Of a DNA stretch of 64,000 bases, positions 28,340 through 38,129 are shown in pieces. The translations under genes were made by a program, and so were the position numbers. This DNA comes from Pseudactinotalea sp. HY158. Its GTDB lineage: Bacteria > Actinomycetota > Actinomycetes > Actinomycetales > Beutenbergiaceae. The number at the start of each line of letters is the position of its first letter. Within the stretch, counting starts at the first letter, position 1. The notes under the pieces were generated by a model. That model ran no database searches. It worked only from the letters and a program-made list of their open reading frames with translations, and was not told the origin of the DNA. The stretch covers positions 2,988,079 through 3,052,078 of the forward strand of contig NZ_CP045920.1 in NCBI RefSeq assembly GCF_009660225.1, read 5' to 3'.

Positions 28340-28432
28340 CCACCGCGGCCCAGGCGATCGGCTCGCATCGGAGGTCAGGTCGTGGCCGCTCCCAGGTGGT
28401 GCTCCACCTCAACGCCAGTCGCGGCCGGTCCC
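28340..28432 (-). ncRNA. ZTP (pfl) riboswitch upstream of purH
   Basis: On the minus strand the conserved GACTGGCG (28413-28420), P2 GGTGG/CCACC (28404-28408 with 28395-28399), GGGAGCGGCC, and the P3-loop block CGCCTGGGC (28347-28355) appear in pfl/ZTP order. It shares these blocks with the glyA copy while linkers differ. Downstream, CGGTGG/CCACCG (28334-28346) can form a small hairpin near the purH start. ZTP riboswitches activate purH-type genes when ZMP accumulates. Confidence 0.9.
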
Positions 28433-28461
28433 ATCGTAACAACTCCCCGGCGGGGCCCCGG

Positions 28462-29598
28462 TCAGTCGGCCGGCGGGGGCTCGTCGCGGGCGAGGAGCGC
28501 GGTGGCGCTCTGGGAGCTGAGGCCGGTCGCCTGGAGGAGGTCGACGGTGAGCGAGCGCATGATGATCACGAGGGTCTGGAGCCGCCAGCCCGCCTCGTCG
28601 AAGCGCTGGGGCGCGAGCCGGCCGGCGACCCCGGCGAGCGTCTCGCGGGCCGGCAGGGTGCTCGTTCCCGATCCGAGGGCCCGGCCGAGCTCCTCGGTTC
28701 CCTCGGCGATCCGGGTGAGCCAGGCTGAGATCCGCTCGTCGCCGCCGGCGCTCATCGCGGTCACGCCGCGGCGGGCGATCACGCGGGCGTTCCTCATCGC
28801 GCGGTCGGCGAAGAGGTTCGCGTGCTGCAGGTCGGCGAGTTCGGGCTGATAGTGCCGCGAGGCCGGGGAGATCCGTACGGACTGGCGGGCGTTGCGCACA
28901 ACCTCGGACCATTCGTCGAGCACGCCCTGCGTGGCGCGCCCCGCGATGAGCGCGTCCCGGATCGGCTGCTCGTCACCGGTGGCCACGCCACGGGCGAGCA
29001 GGCGCAGCAGCTGGGCCAGGTCGCTCGTGCTCGCACGGGCGAGCTGACGGGCACGCCGCCGGGCGTCCCCGGGGGTCAGCGCGGCCACGAGGAGGGCGAA
29101 GCCGCCCCCGATGAGGGCGTCGAGCCACCGTCCGGCGGCCCCGCCCGTGGCGCTGATGACGGGCAGGGCGACGATGACGATCCCCTGCACGCCGGCCTGC
29201 ACGGTGAGCATCGCGCCGCGGTCGACGAATCGGGCCAGGAGCGCGGCGACGAGAATGACCACGACGATCTGCACGGGCCCGGTTCCGAGCCCGGCGGCGA
29301 TGAGCTCGCCGAGGGCGACGCCGAGGGTCACCCCGATCGCCAATTCGGCGACCTTGCGGATCTGCCGACTCGGGCTGAAGCCGAGGCACACCCACGCGGC
29401 GATCGGCGCGAAGAACGGCTGCTCGTGACCGAGGCCGTAGTGGGCGACCGCCCAGGCGACGCCCGCCGCGACGGCCGCGACGAGCACGGGCAGGGCCGCG
29501 GACCGGACCCGCCGTCGCCCCTGGCGCGCGTGTTGACGCGCGAGCACGAGCAGGCGTCGCCGGTCGAGTCGCTCCTCCGGCTCCCCCGAGATGGTCAT
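28462..29598 (-). CDS. FUSC family (aromatic-acid exporter-like) membrane protein
   Basis: The 378-aa protein has an N-terminal membrane domain of about six segments (residues about 35-170, including AALPVLVAAVAAGVAWAVAHYG, VTLGVALGELIAAGLG and VQIVVVILVAALLARF). FFAPIAAWVCLG, ELAIGVTLGVALG and QAGVQGIVIVAL resemble FUSC/ArAE half-modules. A long helical cytoplasmic domain rich in Ala, Arg and Leu forms the second half. It may export small acids; substrate unknown. ATG 29598 has a TAGCAT box six bases upstream (leaderless). Confidence 0.8.
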   Translation of the reverse strand: MTISGEPEERLDRRRLLVLARQHARQGRRRVRSAALPVLVAAVAAGVAWAVAHYGLGHEQPFFAPIAAWVCLGFSPSRQIRKVAELAIGVTLGVALGELIAAGLGTGPVQIVVVILVAALLARFVDRGAMLTVQAGVQGIVIVALPVISATGGAAGRWLDALIGGGFALLVAALTPGDARRRARQLARASTSDLAQLLRLLARGVATGDEQPIRDALIAGRATQGVLDEWSEVVRNARQSVRISPASRHYQPELADLQHANLFADRAMRNARVIARRGVTAMSAGGDERISAWLTRIAEGTEELGRALGSGTSTLPARETLAGVAGRLAPQRFDEAGWRLQTLVIIMRSLTVDLLQATGLSSQSATALLARDEPPPAD

Positions 29599-29604
29599 CC
29601 CGTC

Positions 29605-29610
29605 ATGCTA
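29605..29610 (-). promoter_or_regulatory. -10 box TAGCAT, leaderless FUSC promoter
   Basis: On the minus strand TAGCAT is six bases before the ATG at 29598, with no ribosome binding site. Confidence 0.45.
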
Positions 29611-29664
29611 GGGCCGCGTCCGACCCGACCCGGCATGCCGCCTCCGACGGCCACTCTCACAACT

Positions 29665-29696
29665 TGAACATCAGTTCACAAGGTCAGACATACTAT
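29665..29696 (+). promoter_or_regulatory. Sialidase promoter: -10 box and inverted repeat
   Basis: TACTAT (29691-29696) is a good -10 box 43 bases before the sialidase ATG. Upstream, TGAAC-ATCA-GTTCA (29665-29678) is an inverted repeat overlapping the -35 position, well placed for repressor control. The regulator is unknown and no nan catabolic genes are adjacent. Confidence 0.45.
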
Positions 29697-29738
29697 GTAG
29701 CATCTGAGGGGTTCACCGTCGATCCACCTGGAGTCACA

Positions 29739-32700
29739 ATGGCTGTGTTTTTCCGGCGCTCCCGACGAGCTGCCGCGGCCGGCGCCGCATTCGCGCTGAG
29801 CCTCATCGGTCTCGCCCCCGCGGCGTTCGCCGACCCCGGCGACCCCGGCGACCCCGCGGGCGGCCCGTGGGACGTCGACACGACCCTCCCGGCGAGCTAC
29901 GCGGACCAGCGCCTGGCCACGGGAGGCAGCGAGGGCTTCACGTGCTACCGGATCCCCGCCCTGACGACGGCGGGCGACGGCACCGTCCTGGCCGCCTGGG
30001 ACGGGCGACCGGGCGGCTGCGGCGACGCCCCCAATCCGAACTCGATCGTGCTGCGCACCTCCGACGACCACGGCGAGACCTGGTCCGCGCAGCGGACGAT
30101 CGCCCAGGGCCACGGCGACCCCGACAAGCTCGGGTTCTCCGATCCGTCCTTCGTGGTCGACCGGGAGACCGGGGAGATCTTCACGTTCTTCGTCATGTCC
30201 CATGACTGGGGCTGGCACCAGGGCGGCTCGAACCCGCCGGCGAACGAGCGCCAGGTGATGGACGCCGTCTACATCTCCTCCCGCGACGGCGGCCAGACCT
30301 GGTCCGAGCCGGTCGAGGTGACCGGAGCGCTCGACCCGGGAGGCGCGGGCGAGGTGTTCAACGGCCGGTTCGCCGCCTCCGGTGAGGGCATTCAACTGCG
30401 ATACGGCGAGTACGCCGGCCGGCTGATCCAGCAGTACACGGTCCGGGACCTGAGCAGGGGCGGCGGCATGTACGCGGTCTCGCTCTACTCCGACGACCAC
30501 GGGGCCACGTGGCACGCCGGCGCCCCGGTGGGCCCGAACCTCGACGAGAACAAGGTGGTCGAGCTCTCCGACGGCCGAGTCATGCTCAACTCCCGTTCCT
30601 CCGGCCGGAGCGGCGGCCGCTGGATCGCCTACTCCTCCGACGGCGGCGAGACCTACACCGATCCCGTGTTCGACACGAACCTTCCCGACCCGCGCAACAA
30701 CGCCTCGATCATCCGTGCGTTCCTGAACGCGGACCAGGGCAGCGACGAGGCGAAGGTGCTGCTCTTCTCCAACGCGAACGCCACGAGCCGCTCGAACGGC
30801 ACGATCCGGGTCTCCTACGACGACGGGCAGACCTGGCCCGACGCGAAGGTGTTCGAGCCGGGTGGAATGTCCTACTCGACCTTGACGACGCTCGCCGACG
30901 GATCCATCGGCCTGCTGTACGAGCCGGGCGGCCAGAACATCCAATTCGCCCGATTCACCTGGGCCTGGCTCGACGCCGCCGGGGTCACGATCACCGCGGC
31001 CGACCGCGCGCTCCACCGCGGCGACGACAGCATCGACCTGACCATCGGCAACCTCGGACCGGCCGGCGACCTGCCCGCCGGAAGTCTGAGCATCGACGGA
31101 ACGCTCGAGGTGACCGCGGCCGACGTCCCGGTGCCGGCCATCGCGGCCGGCGCGCAGGCGACGATCACCGTGCCGGTCACGATCGGGGAGTTCGTGGACC
31201 CGGGCGACCTCCACGTCACCGCCGCCTACACCGCGGGCGGGACGAGCATCGATTCGCCCCTGACCCTGCCGGTGCAGCTCCAGGACGGACAGATCGCCTC
31301 GACCGCGATCCCGCAGTCGGCATTCACGGCCTCCGCCTCGTCGACGCCGCAGCCCGGCCATGGGCCGGAGAGCATGTTCGACGGTGACACCGGAACGCTG
31401 TATCACACCGCGTGGTACACCGGCACGGACGACACCGAGGTCCCGGGCGGCTTCACGGTCGACCTGGGCGATGCCCAGGATCTCGCCTACATCACCCTGG
31501 TGCCCCGCGCCGACGGCCTCAATGGCACGATCGGCCGGTACCGCATCCTCAGCGGAACGGACGCCGACTCCCTCACCGAGCACAGCACGGGCACGTGGCC
31601 CGCGAATTCGGACCCGAGGCGCGTGTACTTCGGCGGTGAATCGACTCGCTACGTGCGGGTCGAGGCCGTGAGCACCTACGGCGACACCGCCGACAAGTGG
31701 ATCTCGGTGGCCGAATTCGAGGCCCGCCGGGTCGGTCGGGAGCCGCTCCTGGACATCTCGCTCACCCTCGCCGGCGAGCCGGCCGCCTCGTACGCGGTCG
31801 GCGACCGGATCCCGGTCGCGGCCCACGTCGAGAACACCTCCGACGAGACCCTCGACGCCGTCCCGCGTGCCGGCGAGTGGCGGGGACTGTACCCGGGTTG
31901 TCGCTACGTCGGCATGGAACCGGGCTTCGGCTACGACTGCACGGCCGAGTACGTCGTCACGCAGGCGGATCTGGACCGCGGGTACGTCGATCTGGGCCAG
32001 ACCTGGGCCGTGGACGACGAGAACATCGCCCAGAACCCGGCCACGGATCCGATCCAGGAATTGGTCATCGCGGGCCCCCGGGTCAACCTGGGCATTCACG
32101 CGACCAATCTCGGCGCCTGGAACCCTCCCGCGCCCGCGGAGATCGTGGCGGGCACGCAGCTCACATATCGATTCCAGTACTCGAACACGACGAACGCGAC
32201 GGTCGCGCTCGTGCCGATCGAGGGTGACTTCAGCGGCTTCCACATCACCGAGACCCCGAACTGCCGCTACGGCGCCCTGGCTCCCGGAGCCGACCCGATC
32301 TGTTCCACCGCGGTGTACACGGTGACCGCCGACGACGTCTCCGCGGGCTTCGTCGCGCCGCCCGCACGGTTCGCCGTGGGCCCGAACGCGTCCGGGGCCG
32401 ATCCGTTCTTCGTGCTCGACGTGCCCGCGCCGCGGATCGACCTGCCCGAACCGGCGGCGTCGCCGACGATCGCCACGATCACCGGGGTCGAGGGCGTCAC
32501 CGTCGCCTACGGCACCTCCGAGGCCGACGCCCTCGCCGCCCTACCCGCGACCACGACCGTCACCGACAGCGACGGCGGCACCCACACCGTCGACCTCACC
32601 TGGACCATCGCGGACTATGACGGCCACCGGGCGGGCGATCATGCCGCCATCGCCGTCTTCGCCCTCCCCGACGGCCTCACCCAGACCGACCCCGCCACCC

Positions 32701-33080
32701 CCCTCGCGGTGGCGGCCACGATCACGGTCGACGTGGACGAGAGTGACGGCACCGACGGCGACGGCTCGGATACCGGTGGGAGCGACAGCGACGGTGGCAA
32801 TCCCGATACCGGCGACAGTGACGGCGCCGGCAGCGGCACCGACGCAGGGTCGGGATCGGCGGGCCCGACCGACCCGACCGTGCCGACCGACCCGACCGTT
32901 CCGGCCGACCCGACGGGATCCGCCGGGGCCGCGGCCGGCGCGGACCAGGCGCCGCCTCAGACCCCGGGCGGGGAGCTGCCCGACACCGGCACGGCGGTCG
33001 GCACGATCGCGCTGCTGTCGGCGGCCCTCGCGGTCGCGGGCGCGGTGCTCGTGCTCCGAAGTCGCCGCCGATCCGCCTGA
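29739..33080 (+). CDS. Cell-wall-anchored exo-alpha-sialidase, multidomain
   Basis: The 1113-aa protein removes terminal sialic acid from glycans at the cell surface. After a signal peptide (to about residue 31) comes a GH33 propeller with the RIP motif (CYRIPALTT) and several Asp boxes: SDDHGETW, SRDGGQTW, SDDHGATW, SSDGGETY and YDDGQTW. An Ig/NEW3-like domain (about 415-510), an F5/8-type C (CBM32-like) domain (about 525-665), two related CARDB-like repeats with YPGCRYVGMEPGFGYDCTAEY and ITETPNCRYGALAPG, and an Ig-like domain follow. The tail is an Asp/Gly/Ser and Pro/Thr linker, LPDTG (about 1080), a hydrophobic segment and RSRRRSA. ATG 29739 follows GGAG; an earlier in-frame ATG would disturb the signal peptide. 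Confidence 0.93.
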   Translation: MAVFFRRSRRAAAAGAAFALSLIGLAPAAFADPGDPGDPAGGPWDVDTTLPASYADQRLATGGSEGFTCYRIPALTTAGDGTVLAAWDGRPGGCGDAPNPNSIVLRTSDDHGETWSAQRTIAQGHGDPDKLGFSDPSFVVDRETGEIFTFFVMSHDWGWHQGGSNPPANERQVMDAVYISSRDGGQTWSEPVEVTGALDPGGAGEVFNGRFAASGEGIQLRYGEYAGRLIQQYTVRDLSRGGGMYAVSLYSDDHGATWHAGAPVGPNLDENKVVELSDGRVMLNSRSSGRSGGRWIAYSSDGGETYTDPVFDTNLPDPRNNASIIRAFLNADQGSDEAKVLLFSNANATSRSNGTIRVSYDDGQTWPDAKVFEPGGMSYSTLTTLADGSIGLLYEPGGQNIQFARFTWAWLDAAGVTITAADRALHRGDDSIDLTIGNLGPAGDLPAGSLSIDGTLEVTAADVPVPAIAAGAQATITVPVTIGEFVDPGDLHVTAAYTAGGTSIDSPLTLPVQLQDGQIASTAIPQSAFTASASSTPQPGHGPESMFDGDTGTLYHTAWYTGTDDTEVPGGFTVDLGDAQDLAYITLVPRADGLNGTIGRYRILSGTDADSLTEHSTGTWPANSDPRRVYFGGESTRYVRVEAVSTYGDTADKWISVAEFEARRVGREPLLDISLTLAGEPAASYAVGDRIPVAAHVENTSDETLDAVPRAGEWRGLYPGCRYVGMEPGFGYDCTAEYVVTQADLDRGYVDLGQTWAVDDENIAQNPATDPIQELVIAGPRVNLGIHATNLGAWNPPAPAEIVAGTQLTYRFQYSNTTNATVALVPIEGDFSGFHITETPNCRYGALAPGADPICSTAVYTVTADDVSAGFVAPPARFAVGPNASGADPFFVLDVPAPRIDLPEPAASPTIATITGVEGVTVAYGTSEADALAALPATTTVTDSDGGTHTVDLTWTIADYDGHRAGDHAAIAVFALPDGLTQTDPATPLAVAATITVDVDESDGTDGDGSDTGGSDSDGGNPDTGDSDGAGSGTDAGSGSAGPTDPTVPTDPTVPADPTGSAGAAAGADQAPPQTPGGELPDTGTAVGTIALLSAALAVAGAVLVLRSRRRSA

Positions 33081-33103
33081 TCGGCGGATCGCCCGGCCCC
33101 ACA

Positions 33104-33140
33104 CCGAACGAGCGGCACCCCGCGGGGGCCGCTCGTTCGG
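33104..33140. terminator. Bidirectional terminator between sialidase and purN
   Basis: CCGAACGAGCGGC (33104-33116) pairs perfectly with GCCGCTCGTTCGG (33128-33140); an inner CCCC/GGGG extends the stem. It separates convergent genes. Confidence 0.8.
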
Positions 33141-33168
33141 CGTATCGGGTCGTTCGGCTTGTCGGGCG

Positions 33169-33777
33169 TCAGCCGGCGCCGAGCACGACCCGGCGCCCCT
33201 CGATGCGCCAGCCGTCGCGGCACAGCCGGCCGAGGTGGTCCACGAGCTGGGCGCGCTCGGCGACCTTGATCCGCTCGGTCAGGGTCTCGACGGTGTCGTC
33301 GTCGGCCACCGGGACGGCGACCTGGGCGACGATCACGCCGGTGTCGATGCCTGCGTCGACGATGAAGAGGGTCGCCCCGGTGAGCTTGACGCCGTACTCG
33401 AGCGCGTCCCGCGGGCCGTGGATGCCGGGGAACGCGGGCAGCAGGGTGTTGTGCGTGTTGAGGAACCGGCCGCCGAACTCCGCGAGGAACTCGGCCCCCA
33501 CGAGCTTGAGGAAGCCGGCGCTGATGACCAGGTCGGGGTTGAACGCGGCGACCCTTGCCGTGAGCGAGCGGTCCCACTCCACCCGGTCGGCCGCATCACC
33601 GACGCGCGTGACGAAGGTGGGGATCCCGGCGGCGGCCGCGAGCTCGAGCCCGCCGCAGTCCCGGTCGGCGCCGACTGCGACGATCCGGGCGCCGTACCCC
33701 TCCACCCGGGCCGCGTCGATGAGCGCCTCCAGGTTCGATCCGCCACCGGAGACCAGGACCACGACGCGTGCACTCAC
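33169..33777 (-). CDS. purN: Phosphoribosylglycinamide formyltransferase
   Basis: PurN transfers a formyl group from 10-formyl-THF to GAR in purine synthesis. The 202-aa protein has LVSGGGSNLEALIDAA (phosphate-binding loop), VISAGFLKLVG, and the active site FLNTHNTLLPAFPGIHG. Asn and His of the N-x-H motif are kept, although the usual NIHPSLLP reads NTHNTLLP. The catalytic Asp is in FIVDAGIDTGVIVAQ. GTG 33777 fits the family start, with a TAGGCT box (33786-33791) eight bases above. It depends on the 10-formyl-THF made by FolD. Confidence 0.94.
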   Translation of the reverse strand: MSARVVVLVSGGGSNLEALIDAARVEGYGARIVAVGADRDCGGLELAAAAGIPTFVTRVGDAADRVEWDRSLTARVAAFNPDLVISAGFLKLVGAEFLAEFGGRFLNTHNTLLPAFPGIHGPRDALEYGVKLTGATLFIVDAGIDTGVIVAQVAVPVADDDTVETLTERIKVAERAQLVDHLGRLCRDGWRIEGRRVVLGAG

Positions 33778-33785
33778 GGCAGGTG

Positions 33786-33791
33786 AGCCTA
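33786..33791 (-). promoter_or_regulatory. -10 box TAGGCT upstream of purN
   Basis: On the minus strand TAGGCT is eight bases before the purN GTG, consistent with a near-leaderless transcript. Confidence 0.4.
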
Positions 33792-33917
33792 CCGGCATCC
33801 TCCCCCGGCGCACGATTTCTTCCCCCCGCCGGGGGTCTGCGAGACTGGAACCGGCCGGAACCGGCCGATCGTCGGAACCGGCGATGCCCCGACGAGCCGA
33901 CGAAAGCACGGTGAGAC

Positions 33918-34490
33918 GTGAGCGCGAGCAGCGACGACTCGTCCGAGGACGAGCGCAACGAGCCCGCCCGGAACCCCTACGCGGCCCCGAAGCACGGCGC
34001 GCCGACCCCGCCGCCGCGGGCGCCCGAACCACGCCGGCCCGCCGAGTCTCAGCGGCCGGGCGAGCCGAACGGCCCGCGGCAGGGAATGCCCGAGCTGCCC
34101 GACAAGGAACAGCTCAAGGAGCTGGGTCGCTCGCTCGCCTGGTTCGGCGCCGCGATGCTGGGAACCTTCCTCGCCTCCCAGCTCCCGCTGCCGGTCGGCG
34201 CGGCGACCCCGGTGCTCGGCGTGGCCACGATCTGGCTCGGGGTCCGCGCGATCATCCGCAGCCGGAAGATCTCGACCCGCAACCTCCTCACTCCGATGGC
34301 GATCATGGGCATCGTGCTGGCGCTGCTGCTCACGCTCGCGGGCACCTCACGCGTGGTGCTGTGGCCGATCGAGGTGGCCAAGCAGGAGTGCCTGCAGCTC
34401 GCGATCACCAACACGGCCAGGACCGAATGCGTGAACGAATACAACACGGCCCTGCAGGAGCGGCTCGACTCCCTCACCCCGGGGAGCTGA
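33918..34490 (+). CDS. Hypothetical membrane protein with Pro-rich N-terminus
   Basis: The 190-aa protein has about 65 polar, Pro/Arg/Glu-rich residues at the N-terminus (cytoplasmic by charge). Three or so hydrophobic segments follow (SLAWFGAAMLGTFLASQLPL, VLGVATIWLGVRAII, MAIMGIVLALLLTLAG), then a C-terminal tail of about 45 residues with two Cys (KQECLQLA..., TECVNEYN), possibly outside the membrane. GTG 33918 has GGTGAGA-like purines upstream. No family recognised. It lies in the short region between purN and perM. Confidence 0.7.
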   Translation: MSASSDDSSEDERNEPARNPYAAPKHGAPTPPPRAPEPRRPAESQRPGEPNGPRQGMPELPDKEQLKELGRSLAWFGAAMLGTFLASQLPLPVGAATPVLGVATIWLGVRAIIRSRKISTRNLLTPMAIMGIVLALLLTLAGTSRVVLWPIEVAKQECLQLAITNTARTECVNEYNTALQERLDSLTPGS

Positions 34491-34561
34491 TCACGCTCGC
34501 CTGATTCGAGCGTAGGGACGACGCACGCGCGCCTTTCGCGGTCGCCGAGCCCGTCGCCGGA

Positions 34562-35818
34562 CTAGTCGGCGACGGGGGTGCCCCGCACCTGCCGCCACCA
34601 CATCCGCAGCCAGCCCGCCGCCGCCCGCACTCCGGCCGCGGTCGCAGGGTGCAGCACCGTGCCCAGGACGGCGATCCCGGCGCCGAGCTGCCACCACGCG
34701 GCCAGCCCCACCGCGACCGCGGAGGCTCCCCAGTGCGACATCCGCCCCGGTCCGGCGGCACCGGCCGACAGCCCCTGCACCGCCGCGAGCAGCGTCGCCG
34801 CCACGAGGGCGGCCAGCGCGGCCACGAGCCACACCTGCCACAGGGGCAACTCCCGTGTGCGCCGGTGCAACCAGAGCCCGCCCAGGAGGCCGACGAGGAG
34901 ACCGGCGAGCCCGAGGATCGGCAGCGTCGCCACCATCGAGTCGGGATCGGGCAGCGCCCCGAGGATCGGCAGCGCCGGCAGCGGCCCGGAGACCACCTCG
35001 CCCGGCGCGAAGAGCGTGTCGGCGCCGGCGGCGAACCCGGGCCCGAGGAGGAACGCGGTCGCCCACACGATGAGCGTGGGCAGGAGCAGCAGGTCGACCA
35101 GCACCGTCACTGCGGTCGAGATCGGGTCGGTGCGCAGGCTCTCGTGCAGCGCCGTGATGAGGTCGAGTCCGGCGACGACGCTCGCGAGGGTGGCGATCGT
35201 GGCGACGGCGGTCAGCGCGAGCGCGGCCAGCACTCCGCCGCGCAGCGCGAGCCGGGGCACGACCCCGAACCCGCCCCACAGCCGCGCGAGCCACGCGAGG
35301 CGCGGGTAGCGTCCCCGCATGCCCAGCACCGCGCCGGCGGCGGGCACGCCCACCCCGCCGAGGAGCGCCGTCCATACGCCGTCGAGGGAGGCGAGCTGGG
35401 CGAGCAGCGCCGTGAGCACGGCGTAGGTGACCACGGCGAAGCCGACCGCCCCCCATGAGTCGAGGCGGGCGCGGCGCAGCGACGCCGAGGTGAGGAGCAC
35501 GGCCAGCAGGGTGACGCCCACGGGCACGATGCTCACCGCGCCGGCGGCCAGGGTGATCGTGGCGCCGTGGCCGAGCAGCCACAGGCCGGTCCCGGCCCGG
35601 GCCGCCTCGATCCAACTCGCCGAGCCGAGTTCGGGCGATGCCGCGGTGGCGACGTAGGTGGCCACCGCGGGAACGACGATCGCGAGCCACGAGCCGAGCG
35701 CGGCCTCCGCGCCGCCGAGGACGCCCCGGAGCCAGAGCTGCGGCAACAGGGCACGCAACCGGGAGTCGGGGCCGGCCGGGTCGTGGTCGACGACGCGGCG
35801 CGTCGAGGTGTCAGTCAT
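34562..35818 (-). CDS. DUF6350 (PerM-like) membrane protein
   Basis: The 418-aa polytopic protein has about ten hydrophobic segments, including GSWLAIVVPAVATYVATAA, GATITLAAGAVSIVPVGVTLLAVLL, AVGFAVVTYAVLTALLA and LWQVWLVAALAALVAATLLAAV. Its size, layout and position between purN and sucCD match the actinobacterial DUF6350 family, which includes PerM of mycobacteria, a membrane protein needed for division under stress. Function here is inferred from family and context only. Confidence 0.75.
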   Translation of the reverse strand: MTDTSTRRVVDHDPAGPDSRLRALLPQLWLRGVLGGAEAALGSWLAIVVPAVATYVATAASPELGSASWIEAARAGTGLWLLGHGATITLAAGAVSIVPVGVTLLAVLLTSASLRRARLDSWGAVGFAVVTYAVLTALLAQLASLDGVWTALLGGVGVPAAGAVLGMRGRYPRLAWLARLWGGFGVVPRLALRGGVLAALALTAVATIATLASVVAGLDLITALHESLRTDPISTAVTVLVDLLLLPTLIVWATAFLLGPGFAAGADTLFAPGEVVSGPLPALPILGALPDPDSMVATLPILGLAGLLVGLLGGLWLHRRTRELPLWQVWLVAALAALVAATLLAAVQGLSAGAAGPGRMSHWGASAVAVGLAAWWQLGAGIAVLGTVLHPATAAGVRAAAGWLRMWWRQVRGTPVAD

Positions 35819-35832
35819 CGTCTCTATCGTGA

Positions 35833-35875
35833 ACGACGTCCGCCCCGCCGTAGGTGCGGCGGGGCGGTGTGTCGT
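35833..35875 (-). terminator. Hairpin terminator after sucCD
   Basis: CCGCCCCGCC (35840-35849) pairs with GGCGGGGCGG (35858-35867), extended by ACGAC/GTCGT outside. It lies between the sucD stop and the DUF6350 start. Confidence 0.75.
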
Positions 35876-35893
35876 GCAATCGCGCGGGCGGGG

Positions 35894-36784
35894 TCAGCCC
35901 TCGAGGATCTCCCGCACGAGCAGGGCGGTCTCGGAGGGGGTCTTGCCCACCTTGACGCCGGCGGCCTCGAGGGCCTCCTTCTTCGCCTGGGCGGTGCCGG
36001 AGGATCCGGAGACGATGGCCCCGGCGTGGCCCATGGTCTTGCCCTCGGGGGCGGTGAATCCGGCGACGTAGCCGACGACGGGCTTGGTCACGTGGGCCTT
36101 GATGTACTCGGCCGCCCGCTCCTCGGCGTCGCCGCCGATCTCGCCGATCATGACGATGACCTCGGTGTCGGGGTCCTCCTCGAAGCCGGCGAGGGCGTCG
36201 ATGTGGGTGGTGCCGATGACCGGGTCGCCGCCGATGCCGATCGCGGAGGAGAAGCCGAAGTCGCGCAGCTCGTACATGAGCTGGTAGGTGAGCGTGCCGG
36301 ACTTGGACACGAGGCCGATGCGGCCCGCACCGGCGATGTCGCCGGGGATGATCCCGACGTTCGACTGGCCGGGGCTGATGAGGCCCGGGCAGTTCGGGCC
36401 GACGAGCCGCACCCCGGCCTCGGCCGCGAGGTTGTAGAACTCCGCGGAGTCCTTGACGGGTACGCCCTCGGTGATGATGACCGTGAGCGGCATGCCCGCC
36501 TCGATCGCCTCGACCACCGCGGACCGGGTGAACTTCGGCGGCACGAACACGACCGAGACGTTCGCGCCGGTGGCGGCCATGGCCTCGGCCACCGTGCCGT
36601 ACACCGGCACGGCCCGGGTCTCGCCCTTGATGTCGAAGTCGACGGACGTGCCCGCCTTGCGCGGGTTCACCCCGCCGACGATCTGCGTGCCGTAGGCGAG
36701 CATCCGGGTCGTGTGCTTCATGCCCTCGGAGCCGGTCATGCCCTGGACGACGACGCGCGAGGAGTCGTTGAGGAAGATTGCCAT
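35894..36784 (-). CDS. sucD: Succinyl-CoA synthetase alpha subunit
   Basis: SucD forms the CoA-binding and phospho-His subunit of succinyl-CoA synthetase (TCA cycle, substrate-level phosphorylation). The 296-aa protein shows [58 protein letters not shown] and the active-site His in [13 protein letters not shown]. The start MAIFLNDSS at 36784 has GGAGAAC upstream. sucC ends 29 bases above, forming the usual sucCD operon. Confidence 0.96.
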   Translation of the reverse strand: MAIFLNDSSRVVVQGMTGSEGMKHTTRMLAYGTQIVGGVNPRKAGTSVDFDIKGETRAVPVYGTVAEAMAATGANVSVVFVPPKFTRSAVVEAIEAGMPLTVIITEGVPVKDSAEFYNLAAEAGVRLVGPNCPGLISPGQSNVGIIPGDIAGAGRIGLVSKSGTLTYQLMYELRDFGFSSAIGIGGDPVIGTTHIDALAGFEEDPDTEVIVMIGEIGGDAEERAAEYIKAHVTKPVVGYVAGFTAPEGKTMGHAGAIVSGSSGTAQAKKEALEAAGVKVGKTPSETALLVREILEG

Positions 36785-36813
36785 TGTCTTGAGTTCTCCT
36801 AGCTTCGGGCGAC

Positions 36814-37989
36814 TCAGGCGTTCGCCAGCTCGGCGGCCTTGTCGGCGGCGCCGTCCATGGTGTCGACGAGGGTGACGAGCGGGTGGTTCGCGTCGGCGAG
36901 GATCGCCCGGCCGGCGTCGACGGAGTTGCCGTCGAGGCGCACGACGAGCGGCTTGGTGGCCGCGTCGCCGAGGATCTCGAGGGCCTGCACGATGCCCGAG
37001 GCGACCTGGTCGCACGCGGTGATCCCGCCGAAGACGTTGACGAAGACGCTCTTGACCTGCGGGTCGCCGAGGATGACGTCGAGGCCCGCGGCCATGACGG
37101 AGGCGGACGCGCCGCCGCCGATGTCGAGGAAGTTGGCGGGCTTGACGCCGCCGTGCTTCTCGCCGGCGTAGGCCACGACGTCGAGGGTGCTCATGACCAG
37201 GCCCGCGCCGTTGCCGATGACGCCGACGGCGCCGTCGAGCTTGACGTAGTTGAGGCCCGCCTCGGCGGCCTTCGCCTCGAGCGGGTCGGCCGCGGCGGAA
37301 TCCTCCAGGCCGGCGTGCTCGGGCTGGCGGAACTCGGCGTTGTCGTCGAGGGTGACCTTGCCGTCGAGGGCGATGATCTCGCCCGCGCCCGTCTTGACGA
37401 GGGGGTTCACCTCGACGAGCGTGGCGTCCTCGGCCGCGTAGACCCCCCACAGCTTGACGATCGCCGCGGCGACCTTCGGCGCCGTCTCGGCGTCGAAGCC
37501 GGCGGCGGCCACGATCTCGTCGGCCTTGGCGGCGTCGATGCCCACGTTCGGGTCGATCGCCACCTTCGCGAGCGCCTCGGGCCGCTCGACCGCGAGCTGC
37601 TCGATCTCCATGCCGCCCTCGACGGAGCACATCGCCAGGTAGCGGCGCTCGGCCCGGTCGAGCAGCACGGAGAAGTAGTACTCCTCGGCGATGTCGGCGC
37701 CCTCGGCGATCATGACGCGGTGGACCGTGTGGCCCTTGATGTCCATTCCGAGGATCTCGCCGGCGCGCTCGGCCGCCTCGTCCGCGGACTTCGCGATCTT
37801 GACGCCGCCGGCCTTGCCCCGGCCACCGGTCTTGACCTGGGCCTTGACCACGACGACACCGCCGTCGGGTGGGAGCAGCTCGGCCGCCGCCGACTTCGCC
37901 TCCTCGGGCGTCGTTGCGACGATGCCCCGCAGCACGGGCACGCCGTGCTTCTCGAAGACGTCACGCGCCTGGTATTCGAACAGGTCCAC
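36814..37989 (-). CDS. sucC: Succinyl-CoA synthetase beta subunit
   Basis: SucC supplies the ATP-grasp nucleotide site. The 391-aa length is normal. It starts [22 protein letters not shown], has [19 protein letters not shown] (nucleotide-binding loop), [46 protein letters not shown] and [10 protein letters not shown]. Its upstream region, 37990-38129, also ends the Gfo/Idh gene transcribed towards it. Confidence 0.96.
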   Translation of the reverse strand: MDLFEYQARDVFEKHGVPVLRGIVATTPEEAKSAAAELLPPDGGVVVVKAQVKTGGRGKAGGVKIAKSADEAAERAGEILGMDIKGHTVHRVMIAEGADIAEEYYFSVLLDRAERRYLAMCSVEGGMEIEQLAVERPEALAKVAIDPNVGIDAAKADEIVAAAGFDAETAPKVAAAIVKLWGVYAAEDATLVEVNPLVKTGAGEIIALDGKVTLDDNAEFRQPEHAGLEDSAAADPLEAKAAEAGLNYVKLDGAVGVIGNGAGLVMSTLDVVAYAGEKHGGVKPANFLDIGGGASASVMAAGLDVILGDPQVKSVFVNVFGGITACDQVASGIVQALEILGDAATKPLVVRLDGNSVDAGRAILADANHPLVTLVDTMDGAADKAAELANA

Positions 37990-38129
37990 TGAGCCTCGCT
38001 CCTCGAAAATGTCGACAGATGAACGTCGTGCCTCGGCAACGAGGCCCTCCCCAGACTAACGCCGCCCGAGCCCGGCCGCCCACGAGATCCCCCCGGGGGT
38101 GGCGTGAGGCGGGTCACGCGCCGGCGCAC